Source: Saitoella complicata NRRL Y-17804 (taxonomy: Eukaryota > Ascomycota > Saitoellomycetes > Saitoellales > Saitoellaceae). Taken from it: 64,000 nt of DNA. The notes below the pieces were generated by a model that was not told the DNA's origin, searched no databases, and saw only the letters and a list, made by a program, of their open reading frames with translations. Of the stretch, positions 37,101 to 46,905 are shown in pieces. The DNA is taken from assembly GCF_001661265.1 (NCBI RefSeq), contig NW_017566999.1, forward strand, positions 1-64,000. The letters run 5' to 3'. The position numbers and the translations under genes are program-made. Numbering within the stretch: the stretch's first letter is position 1; each line of letters starts with the position of its first letter.

Positions 37101-39452
37101 GCTATCGCTACGTTCAAGGCAGTGGACGAATTCCTTCGTTCTCGCTTGGCTCTTAGCGAGCTGGCTAGGGGAGGTCGTGGTGATGGTATGCTCTCGAGTG
37201 CATTGGCTGCCTTTGCCGCCGCAGCTGGACTCCGCGGCGAAGGTTCCTCTGCTGGGAACAAGGGTAAGCAGATCGAGCAGAAGACTCCTTCCGCTGCCGA
37301 AGAGGCTCCCGCGAAGAAGGAGAAGAAGTCCGAGCTTGAGAAGCCTTTGGAGTGTGCTGATGAGCAAGTCATGTCTGACCCTGATGATATGGACGAGATC
37401 ATGGATGAGGTTTTGGATGATCTCGAGGATGATATGATGCAGGACCAGATCGAGGAGACTGTTAATGTTGAAGTGAACAACAGCGGCAAGGCTACGGCTA
37501 AGACTGAGGACGGTAAGAATATATCTACCCCTACCCGTACTCTGTCTCGCACTCCGGCGCCTCCGAAGAGGGAGTCATCAACTCTTTCCGCTCAGAAGTC
37601 TCTTTCGTATGCTGGGGCTCTTCAAACAGCGCCCAAAGATTATCACTTCGAGTTCAAGATTGGTAATGCATTGGTGACGAACGGGACTACCATATTTGGT
37701 GCCGTCCACCAGCATCACGTTCAGGCTCAGCCGATTGCTGTACACGACGTCTTCTCCCATGCCTACCAAGTGACCTGGAAGAAGGTCCCCGGTCCTGCTC
37801 CAGAGAACGTCGAGTTCGGCATTGTCTGGCCCAAGATTCCAGAGAGTGGCATTCCTGCCTCTTTGGAGAAGGACCATTTGTCAGCCTCTATCTTGCGTCT
37901 GTTGAGTATTTTATTCTCTTTGAACACGAATTGGCGAGCCTTGCTGGAGGGCGAATCTGAGGGCACTGAGCAGTACACTACGTTGCCTCTGGATCTCTTC
38001 ACTAACTCTAAGCTCATTGCTAAGATGAACAGACAGTTGGAAGAGCCTCTCATCATCGCAAGTGCCTGCTTGCCGACATGGACTTTGGATCTGGCTGGTT
38101 TGTTCCCGTTCTTGTTCCCCTTTGAGACAAGGTACCTCTTCCTCCAGTCTACATCATTCGGGTACTCTCGATCAATGGCTCGCTGGCAGGGTCCCCAGCG
38201 TAGTGGAACCCGCAGCGACCGTGATGATCCCCGCACGTACCTAGGCCAGCCTCAGCGTGCAAAGGTCCGTATTTCTCGTGCTCATTTGTTCGAATCCGTC
38301 AAGAAGGTTATGGAGCTTTATGGCTCGTCCCCTTCCGTACTTGAGGTCGAATACTTCGATGAGGTAGGAACTGGTCTTGGTCCTACTTTGGAGTTTTACA
38401 CCAGCGGATCCAGGGAATTCTGCAAGAAGTCTCTGGGCTTGTGGCGCGAAAATGACTCGGACCCGCAGAGCGAGTATGCCTTTGGGACAAACGGGCTGTT
38501 CCCTGTGCCGATGAGTGAGTCTGAGTTGTCGAGTAGCAAGGGAAAGAACATCCTTGCGCATTTCAAGATCCTAGGTACATTCGTGGCTAGGAGCATGCTT
38601 GATTCGCGCATGATCGACGTTTCCTTCAACCCGGCCTTCTTCAGGGTATCTGATGAACAGGGTGCTGGCATGGTGAACATTGCTGCCATTCAGGAGGTTG
38701 ACAAGAACCTAGCTCAGTCCATGCGGTTGGTCAACAAATTTGTTCACGTCCGCAACAAGGTTATGCACGATCAGTCTCTGAATGCAGGCGAAAAGAGACA
38801 AGCTTTAGCGGCTATCACTGTAGACCAAGTCTCTATCGACGACCTAGCATTGGACTTCACTCTTCCAGGGTACCCCATGTTCGAGCTCATCGAGAACGGT
38901 GCTTCCGTAGCTGTCGACATCAATGACGTCGGCGAGTATGTCGAACGCGTTGTCGATTGTACTGTTGGCAGTGGCGTTAGGCAGCAAGTGAAGGCCTTCA
39001 GGGAAGGCTTCTCCGCGGTCTTCCCATACGAGGCTCTGAAGTCCTTCTCTGCCGAGGAGTTGGTAATGTTGTTTGGTCAGACCGAGGAGGATTGGTCTGT
39101 TGAGACCTTGTCAGATTCGATCAAGGCCGATCATGGGTTCAACCTGGATTCCAGGACGATCATCGATCTCTTGTCTGTTCTCAGCAGCTTCACATTGTCC
39201 GAGCGTCGTGACTTTTTGCAGTTTATCACAGGTAGCCCCAAGCTACCTATTGGTGGGTTCAAGGCGTTGACACCCCCGTTCACCATTGTCTGCAAGCCTC
39301 ACGATCCACCGCTTACAGCTGATGATTACTTGCCGTCTGTTATGACTTGTGTCAACTATCTCAAGCTGCCCGATTACTCGAATGCCGATGTGTTGCGGGA
39401 GAAGCTCATGGTTGCGATGAAGGAAGGTCAGGGTAGTTTCCATCTGTCATAA
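34165..39452 (+). CDS. UFD4: HECT-type E3 ubiquitin ligase, Ufd4/TRIP12 family
   Basis: Exons 34165-34262 and 34322-39452 (59-nt intron, donor GTGAGC, branch ACTAAT) give 1742 aa. The start MPRKGKAYNKRTDKKNTA and following ~120 residues are basic and nuclear-localisation-like (KKRKATD, RKKRSK). A long acidic run of Asp/Glu follows (about 185-235). Armadillo-like helices cover about 260-700 (ALQELAEVLAVS; LACRCLANMMEALPGSVN). The HECT domain occupies the last ~400 residues (FESVKKVMELY, VEYFDEVGTGLGPTLEFY, LGTFVARSMLDSRM), with the catalytic Cys in MTCVNYLKLPDYS at residue 1709. Family members extend ubiquitin chains on ubiquitin-fusion and N-degron substrates. No transcript-breaking features are seen. 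Confidence 0.95.
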
Positions 39453-40245
39453 GGTTGTGTTTTTTGTATGCTTGGGAGTTATTACTTTATTGCAAGTGGT
39501 ATGGAGTTGCATTGTTTACTGGCAGTTTATCTCGAATCCTCTTCTCTTTTCACGCTTGGGTGCTTTTGACTGGCACATAAGACTCGAACACTGAACCAAA
39601 TATAGCTATCCAACTCTCAGTAGCTCCAGCCTCGACTCCGCGCCTATGAAGATTATGCTATATATAATACACGGAGGTATGTTGAACCGTTCAATACCCG
39701 TGGGAACATATCGGTTACCAAGTAAGTCTTCGATGTCATAGGCTGCAAAGCTCCGCATACTTCAAACGGCTATGGGCGCATGCCGTGAGGATGTGTGACA
39801 CTGTTTTCAATGTTTCGAACACTCAACAATGCACATTCGGTCAAGAAATTGTGTATTGGGTTTCAGATCACAGATGTTCTGAGCAGATGTTACATGAAGC
39901 CCAGTACACACGGGGTTTGAGCCTTGCTATAAGGCCCGTTGTTCTCTCCAGTCAAGCCTTGACATACTGTTTACCTAGGGGCCTTTACCTCCAATCAGAC
40001 TATGTGCCGACTCAGATGCGATAGCTATACTGAACGGGAAGGCGTGGGAAACAGGAACCTTATGGTCTGGAGTACATACATGTAGAGTAGATAGGTCACT
40101 AGCATCACTTAGGTTTGGCATTGAATTTCAGCATAGAACCTTTGATTTAGTAAAACAAATGGTATCAACATACAATGAAAAACTCCTAAAGCATTCCCAG
40201 CGCCAGCGCCTACCAAGAAGCAGCGTTTTGAATCTCATGCTCCTG
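39453..40245. other. Convergent 3' interval, about 0.8 kb
   Basis: Between the convergent UFD4-like and WDR48-like genes. It contains an A/T-rich patch (TATATATAATACA near 39658-39672) and T-rich stretches useful for 3' end formation. No open frame or structured RNA is convincing. Confidence 0.4.
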
Positions 40246-43200
40246 TCATGAACTTCTCCGTAACCTATACTGAAACTGCACATCACCACCCTGCTTAAAC
40301 ACTGCCGTCCTAACCGACGCAAGGGTCATCGTTATCGGCAGTACCTCACCATTACAGAGTAACTCTAGCCAATCCTCGACAGGCTTGTCGATAGCCGTCG
40401 GTGGGCGCTCATTATTGTCGATGCGTTCCGCGACATATGCGAGGATCTTTCGGACACGGAGCATGCGGTTCGCGTTAAGTCGTGCGTTGCCTGTTGGTAG
40501 TTCTGACAACGCGCTGTCGTCCGATGGATGCAACACGAATGGGATCTTGACGATATCCTTCAATGGGATCTTGTTTAGCAGTAACACATCACCCAACCAC
40601 GCGGGTGCAACTTGCTCAAGCATATCCACATGAGCGGTATCACCCACCGTCGCAACCGTCCCATGAAATAGATCAACAGGCGCACCCATATCAGGTCGTT
40701 CCTCTTTAATGACGATCATCGTATCAGAAGGCGGCAAAAACGGTGGCGTCTCACTTGGAAGACTAATCGACATCACGTTCTGAATCTGTCCTTCGTCGCG
40801 AAGCAAACTCTGTTCAACCTGTCTCCGAATCCTCCTGACAACGCCCAACAACACGTCCTCAAACCCGTCCGCCTCGACCGGAGTCGCAGCACCAGATGGT
40901 ATTGGCGTCTCCGACGGGAACGAAGGCGTCGATGGTTCTGGTACCGGCGTCTGCGACACACTCGCGCTCGGTGCGGACGTAGGTCCGAGGCCCTTTCCAT
41001 TCTTCTCACCTTTCCCTTCAGAAACCGATCCCTCCCTCTTCTTCCCACCAAACATCCGCAAGAGTCGCGAACCACCTGGTGTCGTCGCCGTCGTCGCTTC
41101 GGGCGTACTGGTTCTCGTTCCGCCGGGCGTTACTGCCGGGGAACCAGGTGCCGAGCTACTATAATGCGCAGACGAAAAGTAATCCATCTTCGTCATCGGG
41201 GAGCCTGGGGACTTTAACGCCGTCGCACCTGACGATGAACTCGGTCGTGCACGAGTGGTCGCAGGTGGTAAACTCGCTGGCAAACTTGGCGTACCGACGC
41301 TATACCCTGCTCCTGATTTCCCAGTCGTCGAGTCAGGCAGTAGCATACTCTTCCGCTGCGGACTACCCGCATAGGTCGGTGCCGGAGTCGCCAACCCAAT
41401 CTTCATCCCCGGTGTCGGAATCGCGATCCTGAGCGGCCTTGGGGTCTGTACCTCCGAACCCTGTGTTTCCCAGTTCGCCATCGGGTTCTGCTCGATAGGG
41501 ATGAACGATGGCGCATTCGCACGTTTCGACGATTGTTTCCGTTCCTCGAGTTCCTGCTGTTTCGCGCGTAATCCATTCATGAAATCCTCATGCCGTGCAA
41601 GCTCCGTATTGATCAACCCCTTGAATAGGTTAACCAACGCCCACTTCCCCAAGTTAATTCTCTGATCCTCCCTAAACTCGATCCCATCAACCCCCTCAAC
41701 CTCATCCGCATAAATCTCCGCATCAAAACACGTCCTCTCATCCAACGTAACACACATATTCCCAACCCTCGTATCAACACTACACCAACTAACAATACTA
41801 TCCGTCGTCTGCAACTTCGCGACCATCTCCTCTAAATTCCCTTTTCCAAGCTGTTTAACGAGCTGGCATTTCACGATGTCGAAGAGGGCGAGTTCGGAGG
41901 AGGTGTCGAGGGTGAGGACGTGTCGGCGGTTGTTGAGGAGGTGGTGTTTTATGAGGCCGTGTTGGCCATGGATGGTTTCGGTGGGGGTGGAGCGGATGGG
42001 GAGGATGGAGGGGTCGTCTTGGTGGTTCATGTATTGGGGGATGCTGACGACGGATGCGGCGGAGTACATCGTCGACACCTCTGGATCGCGCGATCCAGTC
42101 GTGGCAAAAGCAAAGTGCCCGGTAGAGGTCAACGGTAACAACGCACTCCTTGGCACGGATGGCGACGTCGGCGTCCGACTCGGCGTATGCCCATTTCCAT
42201 TCTCGTTCACGGACAGGTAATCCCTTTCCCGCTCACTTGACAAATCATAATCCTCCCAGCGGCGAATATCGGACGAATCAGCCGTCGCAGTCCAGATATA
42301 GTCATTCGCACAAACCAAACCATTAACACCCGCACCCTCCTGACAAATCGCAACACAAGTCCCATACTCCGGATCCGCGACATTTCTCACATCAGTCCGT
42401 GCGACATACCCACTCTTATCCGCTGAGTAAAAAAGCTTCAGGTCGGGATGTTCCGAGTAGAGTTTCCACACTGAATCAGAATGCATAGTGAGCGTGTTCT
42501 GACACCGTCCACTCCCCACATCCCAAATCCTACACGTCGAATCACTCGATGCGGTCAAGATCGTACGACCATCATGACTAACGAGGACGGAGCGGACATT
42601 ATCTGTATGCCCCACCAACTTGGCAATCCGTTTTCCAGAGTTAGGATCCCATAACCTAACGACCCGCTCCGGTCCACCACTCGCGATAACCCCACCCCCA
42701 GCCCCAAGGGCATACACACTCCCCTTCGGCCCACCCCCCGCCGCATCGAGGTCAATCCGGGTCTTCTCGCCATACCCATTCAAATCCCATAACATCACTC
42801 TCCGATCAAGTCCACCACTCGCGATCCAGTCACACGAAGGACCAGCAGAAGCGAGGCATTTAACGTAGTCAGTATGGTGTCCGAGCGTATCCACGCGATT
42901 CTCCTCCGGTCTCCATATCTTGACAAGTGTATCGCTCGACGCGGATACGACCGCAGTGTTTTGTGACACGAGCGCGATATCGTTGACCCAGTGTGTATGC
43001 GCATCGACTTGTGCTCGATACTTGGTCATACTCGCCATCGGTTCCCGTGGTCGATGCACGCTGACATACTCCTCGTCCTCCCCACCATCCTGCTCCTCCT
43101 GATCCAAGCCAAGGTCCCACTGAATAAGCTTCCCATCCCGTCCAGCACTATAGAGCACCACAGCAGAAAAGGTATCAACCGCCAGAGCATTCACCGGCAA

Positions 43201-43275
43201 CAGATGTCCCGGACGCGCGCCTGGGAGGGGGATGACATAGCTGATCTTCCTCCGTGTTGAACTGACCATGGGCAT
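40246..43275 (-). CDS. WDR48/UAF1 homologue (Bun107-like), WD40 plus DUF3337
   Basis: A single exon of 1009 aa. The N-terminus KISYVIP..HLLPVNALAVD begins a WD40 propeller with clear repeats ending in IW, LWD or IWDV (for example DTLVKIWRPEEN, GLDRRVMLWDLNG, SDSTCRIWDV) through about residue 350. A Ser/Pro/Thr-rich segment spans about 590-790. The C-terminal ~220 residues form the DUF3337/ubiquitin-like region ending DVQFQYRLRR. WDR48 and S. pombe Bun107 bind and activate deubiquitinases (USP1/12/46; Ubp9). The long linker is typical of fungi. It converges with the UFD4-like ligase, but no functional link is implied. Confidence 0.9.
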   Translation of the reverse strand: MPMVSSTRRKISYVIPLPGARPGHLLPVNALAVDTFSAVVLYSAGRDGKLIQWDLGLDQEEQDGGEDEEYVSVHRPREPMASMTKYRAQVDAHTHWVNDIALVSQNTAVVSASSDTLVKIWRPEENRVDTLGHHTDYVKCLASAGPSCDWIASGGLDRRVMLWDLNGYGEKTRIDLDAAGGGPKGSVYALGAGGGVIASGGPERVVRLWDPNSGKRIAKLVGHTDNVRSVLVSHDGRTILTASSDSTCRIWDVGSGRCQNTLTMHSDSVWKLYSEHPDLKLFYSADKSGYVARTDVRNVADPEYGTCVAICQEGAGVNGLVCANDYIWTATADSSDIRRWEDYDLSSERERDYLSVNENGNGHTPSRTPTSPSVPRSALLPLTSTGHFAFATTGSRDPEVSTMYSAASVVSIPQYMNHQDDPSILPIRSTPTETIHGQHGLIKHHLLNNRRHVLTLDTSSELALFDIVKCQLVKQLGKGNLEEMVAKLQTTDSIVSWCSVDTRVGNMCVTLDERTCFDAEIYADEVEGVDGIEFREDQRINLGKWALVNLFKGLINTELARHEDFMNGLRAKQQELEERKQSSKRANAPSFIPIEQNPMANWETQGSEVQTPRPLRIAIPTPGMKIGLATPAPTYAGSPQRKSMLLPDSTTGKSGAGYSVGTPSLPASLPPATTRARPSSSSGATALKSPGSPMTKMDYFSSAHYSSSAPGSPAVTPGGTRTSTPEATTATTPGGSRLLRMFGGKKREGSVSEGKGEKNGKGLGPTSAPSASVSQTPVPEPSTPSFPSETPIPSGAATPVEADGFEDVLLGVVRRIRRQVEQSLLRDEGQIQNVMSISLPSETPPFLPPSDTMIVIKEERPDMGAPVDLFHGTVATVGDTAHVDMLEQVAPAWLGDVLLLNKIPLKDIVKIPFVLHPSDDSALSELPTGNARLNANRMLRVRKILAYVAERIDNNERPPTAIDKPVEDWLELLCNGEVLPITMTLASVRTAVFKQGGDVQFQYRLRRSS

Positions 43276-43482
43276 TTATCCTACAATGTCGGCAACAAAA
43301 AGGGGATCAAGGGGTGGCCATGGAGGGAGTCGCGGAAGCACGGGTTGGCGGTGACGTGTGACGCGGCATGCTTCGGCGGGCGTGCTCCGCGATCGAGTCA
43401 GGCAGGCACCGTGCATTACCGTGAGAACATTGCTGATACCGTAACCCACAACCCACCTCCCACCTCCCACATCCCACCTCCC
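43276..43482. repeat. Short spacer with CCCACCT-type repeat
   Basis: Between two minus-strand genes. Bases about 43446-43490 contain several copies of CCCACCT/CCCACAT. They overlap the 3' end of the TCO89-like gene, and may affect its 3' UTR. Confidence 0.5.
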
Positions 43483-44826
43483 TCAGTCCTCCCTCCACAT
43501 CTGCTTCACCATCCCGCTCACCGCACTCGTCCCACCCCTCTCCCGCCTCCCCGCCAAATTACTATCACTCTTCGACAACAAACCTGTACCCCTCCTCGTC
43601 TCCTCCAACCGTAAATTCCTCACTGGTCCGTTCCGCGAGACAGGAGCAGTAACACCCGCTCCCTCCTTGATAATTTGCTTCATGACACGTCCGAGGGCTT
43701 CCACCACTGGATCCCGAAACCGACACGCGTTCACGTACTCCCTCCCCACCCTCTCGATCTCCTTCCCGAACCTCGCATGCTGGCTCGGTGTCAACACCCG
43801 TGTTCCCGCACTTGCTCCCTCATTCTCGTCAGTTTCGGGGTTCGAGAACGTTATTGCGCGTTGGAGGAGGACTTTTTGTTGGGTGCGGGAGATGGTGTTG
43901 CTGTTGGAGGAGGAGAGGGCTGGGATGGAGGCAGCGGACATGGCCCGTTTGGCGGCAGAGATACTACTCCTCTCCCTCGAGCTCTGCTTTCCTGCCTTAC
44001 CCCCCGCCACCCCCGCCCGTGGTGCAGCCGGATCAATGAATCTCGACGTGATGGGTGACTCCAAGTCACCTTCCTGGGAGGACGGAGCAGTGATATTGTG
44101 GGTGTGTACGTCGGTGAGAGAAGCATGATTCAAATCCTTCGAGAGCGCGATTTCGGTGGAGAGTTTGGGTTGTGCTTGGCCGAAATTTGTGCTGATTTTT
44201 CGCATGAGTGCGTGCGGTGGGGACTTGACCTCGCCGTTCCCGTTTCCATCTCGCTGTCCATGGCTATGTTGTGTTGGCGTGACAGGCGATACCTCGGTTA
44301 TCTCGAGGGAGTCACATTTAACAAGCCCTGCTGTTTGTGTCGAAGGCGGCGGTTCTACAAATTCCCGCTCGTCCCAACTCTCTGCCCCAGCAGAAAACTT
44401 GACACTCGACTGCCGACTCGATTTCACCGGTTTCTTCTGTGGACTGTCATGCGCGGCCGCCATCGCAACCCCAGTCCTAACCTCGCTCTGCGCCCTTCGC
44501 AACGCACTCTTCTTTCCCGGACTCCGCGCCTGTCCACCATCCCCTGCCCCCGCCACTGCCGTTGCTGGCGGTTTAGTAAGTGCACTCATCTTGTGCAATT
44601 TATTCAAGCCTTTTCCATAGGACGGTACACGCGCTCCATGATGTCGCGAGGTATGCGCAATAAACGATCGACTCTTCTGTGGTCGTTTGCCGGTTGGGGG
44701 AGCTTCGGGGTCAGCTTCGGAGGTGAGGCGGGAGATTGCGGCGGTTGAGGATTTGTGACGGTTGTGGGAGGGGCGGGTGGAGGTTGAGGTTGTTGATGTT
44801 ACGGAGTTCGATGGGTGGAGAGACAT
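43483..44826 (-). CDS. TCO89: TORC1 subunit Tco89-domain protein
   Basis: A single exon of 447 aa, mostly disordered and rich in Ser/Arg/Lys. Recognisable blocks are AAISRLTSEADPEAP, RSFIAHTSRHHGARVPSYGKGLNKLHK near the N-terminus, ISRTQQKVLLQRAI at about 310-325, and HARFGKEIERVGREYVNACRFRDPV at about 350-375. These match my memory of the fungal Tco89 domain, in which an N-terminal basic segment and an RTQQKLWLQR-like motif are kept. In yeast, Tco89 is a TORC1-specific subunit at the vacuole and endosome. The assignment comes from pattern memory, not a search. The first transcribed neighbour upstream is more than 370 bp away. Confidence 0.75.
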   Translation of the reverse strand: MSLHPSNSVTSTTSTSTRPSHNRHKSSTAAISRLTSEADPEAPPTGKRPQKSRSFIAHTSRHHGARVPSYGKGLNKLHKMSALTKPPATAVAGAGDGGQARSPGKKSALRRAQSEVRTGVAMAAAHDSPQKKPVKSSRQSSVKFSAGAESWDEREFVEPPPSTQTAGLVKCDSLEITEVSPVTPTQHSHGQRDGNGNGEVKSPPHALMRKISTNFGQAQPKLSTEIALSKDLNHASLTDVHTHNITAPSSQEGDLESPITSRFIDPAAPRAGVAGGKAGKQSSRERSSISAAKRAMSAASIPALSSSNSNTISRTQQKVLLQRAITFSNPETDENEGASAGTRVLTPSQHARFGKEIERVGREYVNACRFRDPVVEALGRVMKQIIKEGAGVTAPVSRNGPVRNLRLEETRRGTGLLSKSDSNLAGRRERGGTSAVSGMVKQMWRED

Positions 44827-45201
44827 TGTGGTTTGTTTTAGCTGTCGACAATCTCGTCAGCATGAAATGACCGTTGTCGACGAGGATCGAGGGAATGGTA
44901 GCTGCTGGATTTGTTGGTGGAGTATCGGCAGACTCGTATCTGTTGGACATGCGCGTCGTGCATAAGCTGTCATTTAGCAGACACCTAAGGTGAAAGACCA
45001 TGATGCTTCCATTGGGAAGGATGATGTGGATGATTGAATCTTTTTCATTTCGACTTCTGCGTTCTGCGTGAGCTCGTTCTACAGGCAGTTGGTCAGTTGG
45101 CAACGTGAGTCCATGACGTAGTTTCTCTCCATCGAGCTTATATAGGCGAATCTCCCATCCTCCCTCAAGAAATCACCACACCAACAAACCATCATACAAG
45201 C
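44827..45201. other. Divergent promoter interval, TCO89-like and mitochondrial protein gene
   Basis: No gene is supported. It holds both promoters, with a TATA element near the right end and CT-rich leader sequence at 45150-45200. Confidence 0.45.
45139..45144 (+). promoter_or_regulatory. TATA element of the small mitochondrial protein gene
   Basis: TATATA (in CTTATATAGG) lies 58-63 bp upstream of the start codon at 45202, followed by a pyrimidine-rich leader. Spacing suits a TATA box with a short 5' UTR. Confidence 0.45.
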
Positions 45202-45773
45202 ATGTTCAACCTCCGCCGTTACGTCGCTCAGCCATCTCGTCTCTCTATCCGCTCTGTACGGGTCGCTCCTGCTCTCACCCGCTCCTACGCTTCCGACAAC
45301 AAGTCCAAGGAGAACAAGTCTTTCGAGGAGAAGTCCAAGAACGTGAGATTACCCGTTTCCCCAGTTTCTTGACCGTGACTGACAGGACAGCTTCACAGCC
45401 CGAAGACTCCCTCGAGAAACGCGACACAGACTACAAGGGCTACGGCGCGGAATACACCCCAGCCTCCGGCCGCTCCTCCGACGTAGCCTCCTCCGATGCC
45501 GCCTTCGATCCCTCCAAAACTTCTCCCGAATCCGCCAAAGCCGATTCCGGCGAGCTCGAGGGATCACCCGCGAATAAGGATATGTCCCGAGACTACGAGA
45601 CGAGCAATAAAGCCCAGACCAAAGAGGGTCGGGAGAACCCGAGTGGGATGAATAGGACTCGAGGGAGTAGTGCGTCTCAGGATGTGCAGGAGGGGAAGGA
45701 TACGGAGAAGTATGAGGGGTTGAGTAGGAGGAAGGGGACCGACCCGCTGGAGTTTACGGGGGAGAGGAATTGA
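45202..45773 (+). CDS. Small mitochondrial-targeted hydrophilic protein (170 aa)
   Basis: Exons 45202-45342 and 45399-45773 (56-nt intron, donor GTGAGA, acceptor TTCACAG) code for 171 codons plus stop. The N-terminus MFNLRRYVAQPSRLSIRSVRV is rich in Arg/Ser and lacks acids, and a likely cleavage site follows near RSYAS. The remainder is very hydrophilic: Lys/Glu/Ser-rich with KENKSFEEKSKN, then a tail with GYGAEYTPASGRSSD and GMNRTRGSSASQD. It looks like LEA-like or stress-associated mitochondrial matrix proteins seen in ascomycetes. I do not recognise a specific family. The stop is 94 bp from the convergent ABC ATPase gene. Confidence 0.7.
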
Positions 45774-45867
45774 GTAACTTGATCCCGGCTCTCCGAGCTT
45801 ACTTGTTTGTACGATAGCGATACATGTATGCATGGACCAATGTAAATCATGATCTTCTTGGCTTGAA

Positions 45868-46684
45868 TCACTCCCGACTGACACTTCCATATCCACTCGG
45901 CTGTCTTCTCGGCGCCTTTCTTCTCACCGTGCCTGCCTCTTCGCCGTTTCCACTCCCCTGCACAACAACATTCTCCCCCGGCACCCCACCCACCCACAAC
46001 GTCTGCCCCGCAACCCTCTCCGCCTGCTCCGGACTGTGCGTAACCCAAACCTTCGCACTTCTCCGTCCCTTGAGCGTCTCCTCGACTAACCGCGTGTTTT
46101 CCTGGTCTAGGGCGCTTGTTGGTTCATCGAGGAGTAGAACGGCGGGGTTGAGCGCTACTGCGATCGCGAGTGTGATGCGTTGTACTTCGCCACCAGAGAG
46201 GGTCGAGAACTCGCTTGTCCACAGATTCCGAGGCACGTTCCATTGGGCCGCGATCTCCACTGGGTCGTCGTAGATGTCCTCACTTGTTTGTCGGGACCTT
46301 TGAGCGGAGAAGGAGGTCAGGGTGTTCCAGAAGTCGTGGGGGGTTCCGGGGAGGAGTGGGGGTCGTTGGGGGACGTATTGGATTAGGGTGCGCCAGGGTG
46401 GGATGCCCATTTGTTCTGGGGCTTTGCCGTTGAGGAAGGGTTTGCCCTATTCCCATCATGAGCCCCCAAATACGTCCTAAGGAGAGGATTGGCCACGGTG
46501 GGGGACATACCTCGTCGTAGATGATGAGCTGTGCCAGTGCTTTCAGCAGCGTCGACTTCCCGCACCCACTCGGTCCCCTCACAACGATCGTCTCGCCTTC
46601 CTCGATGCTGAACGAGACATCCTTAAACAAGTAGTCTCCATCATCCATGATCTTGCCTATCTTCAGCGCTTGAAACAATGGCAT
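45868..46684 (-). CDS. Single-domain ABC ATPase, FetA/YbbL-like
   Basis: Exons 46684-46511 and 46446-45868 (64-nt intron, donor GTATGT) give 250 aa. The nucleotide-binding domain is complete: Walker [15 protein letters not shown]-loop VPQRP, signature LSGGEVQR, Walker [14 protein letters not shown], and H-loop VTHSPEQ. The splice joins [11 protein letters not shown]. No membrane domain is encoded. Pattern and size resemble bacterial FetA (YbbL), the ATPase of the FetAB iron/phosphate-type exporter. A separate membrane partner would be needed, and none is in this window. Relatives exist in several fungi, so this need not be a recent transfer. The tail [18 protein letters not shown] is basic. 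Divergent from SCC2. Confidence 0.85.
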
Positions 46685-46905
46685 CTTGGTTGTTTGGTTC
46701 GATGTTTGTGGGTGATGTAACGTAGTCTTGGCGCGACGAGTTCGAGTTTGGGTGGAGGAAGTACTCACTTTTCCGAATCGGGGATAGTGGAGGGACCGTG
46801 CGTCAAGGAAAACACGGGGAAGGATGCGCGTCGGTGAACTCGTACGTGAGGTGTGAGAAAGCTTTATTGACAGCGACTCCTTCGAAGGCCTAGGAAAGGA
46901 GAAGG

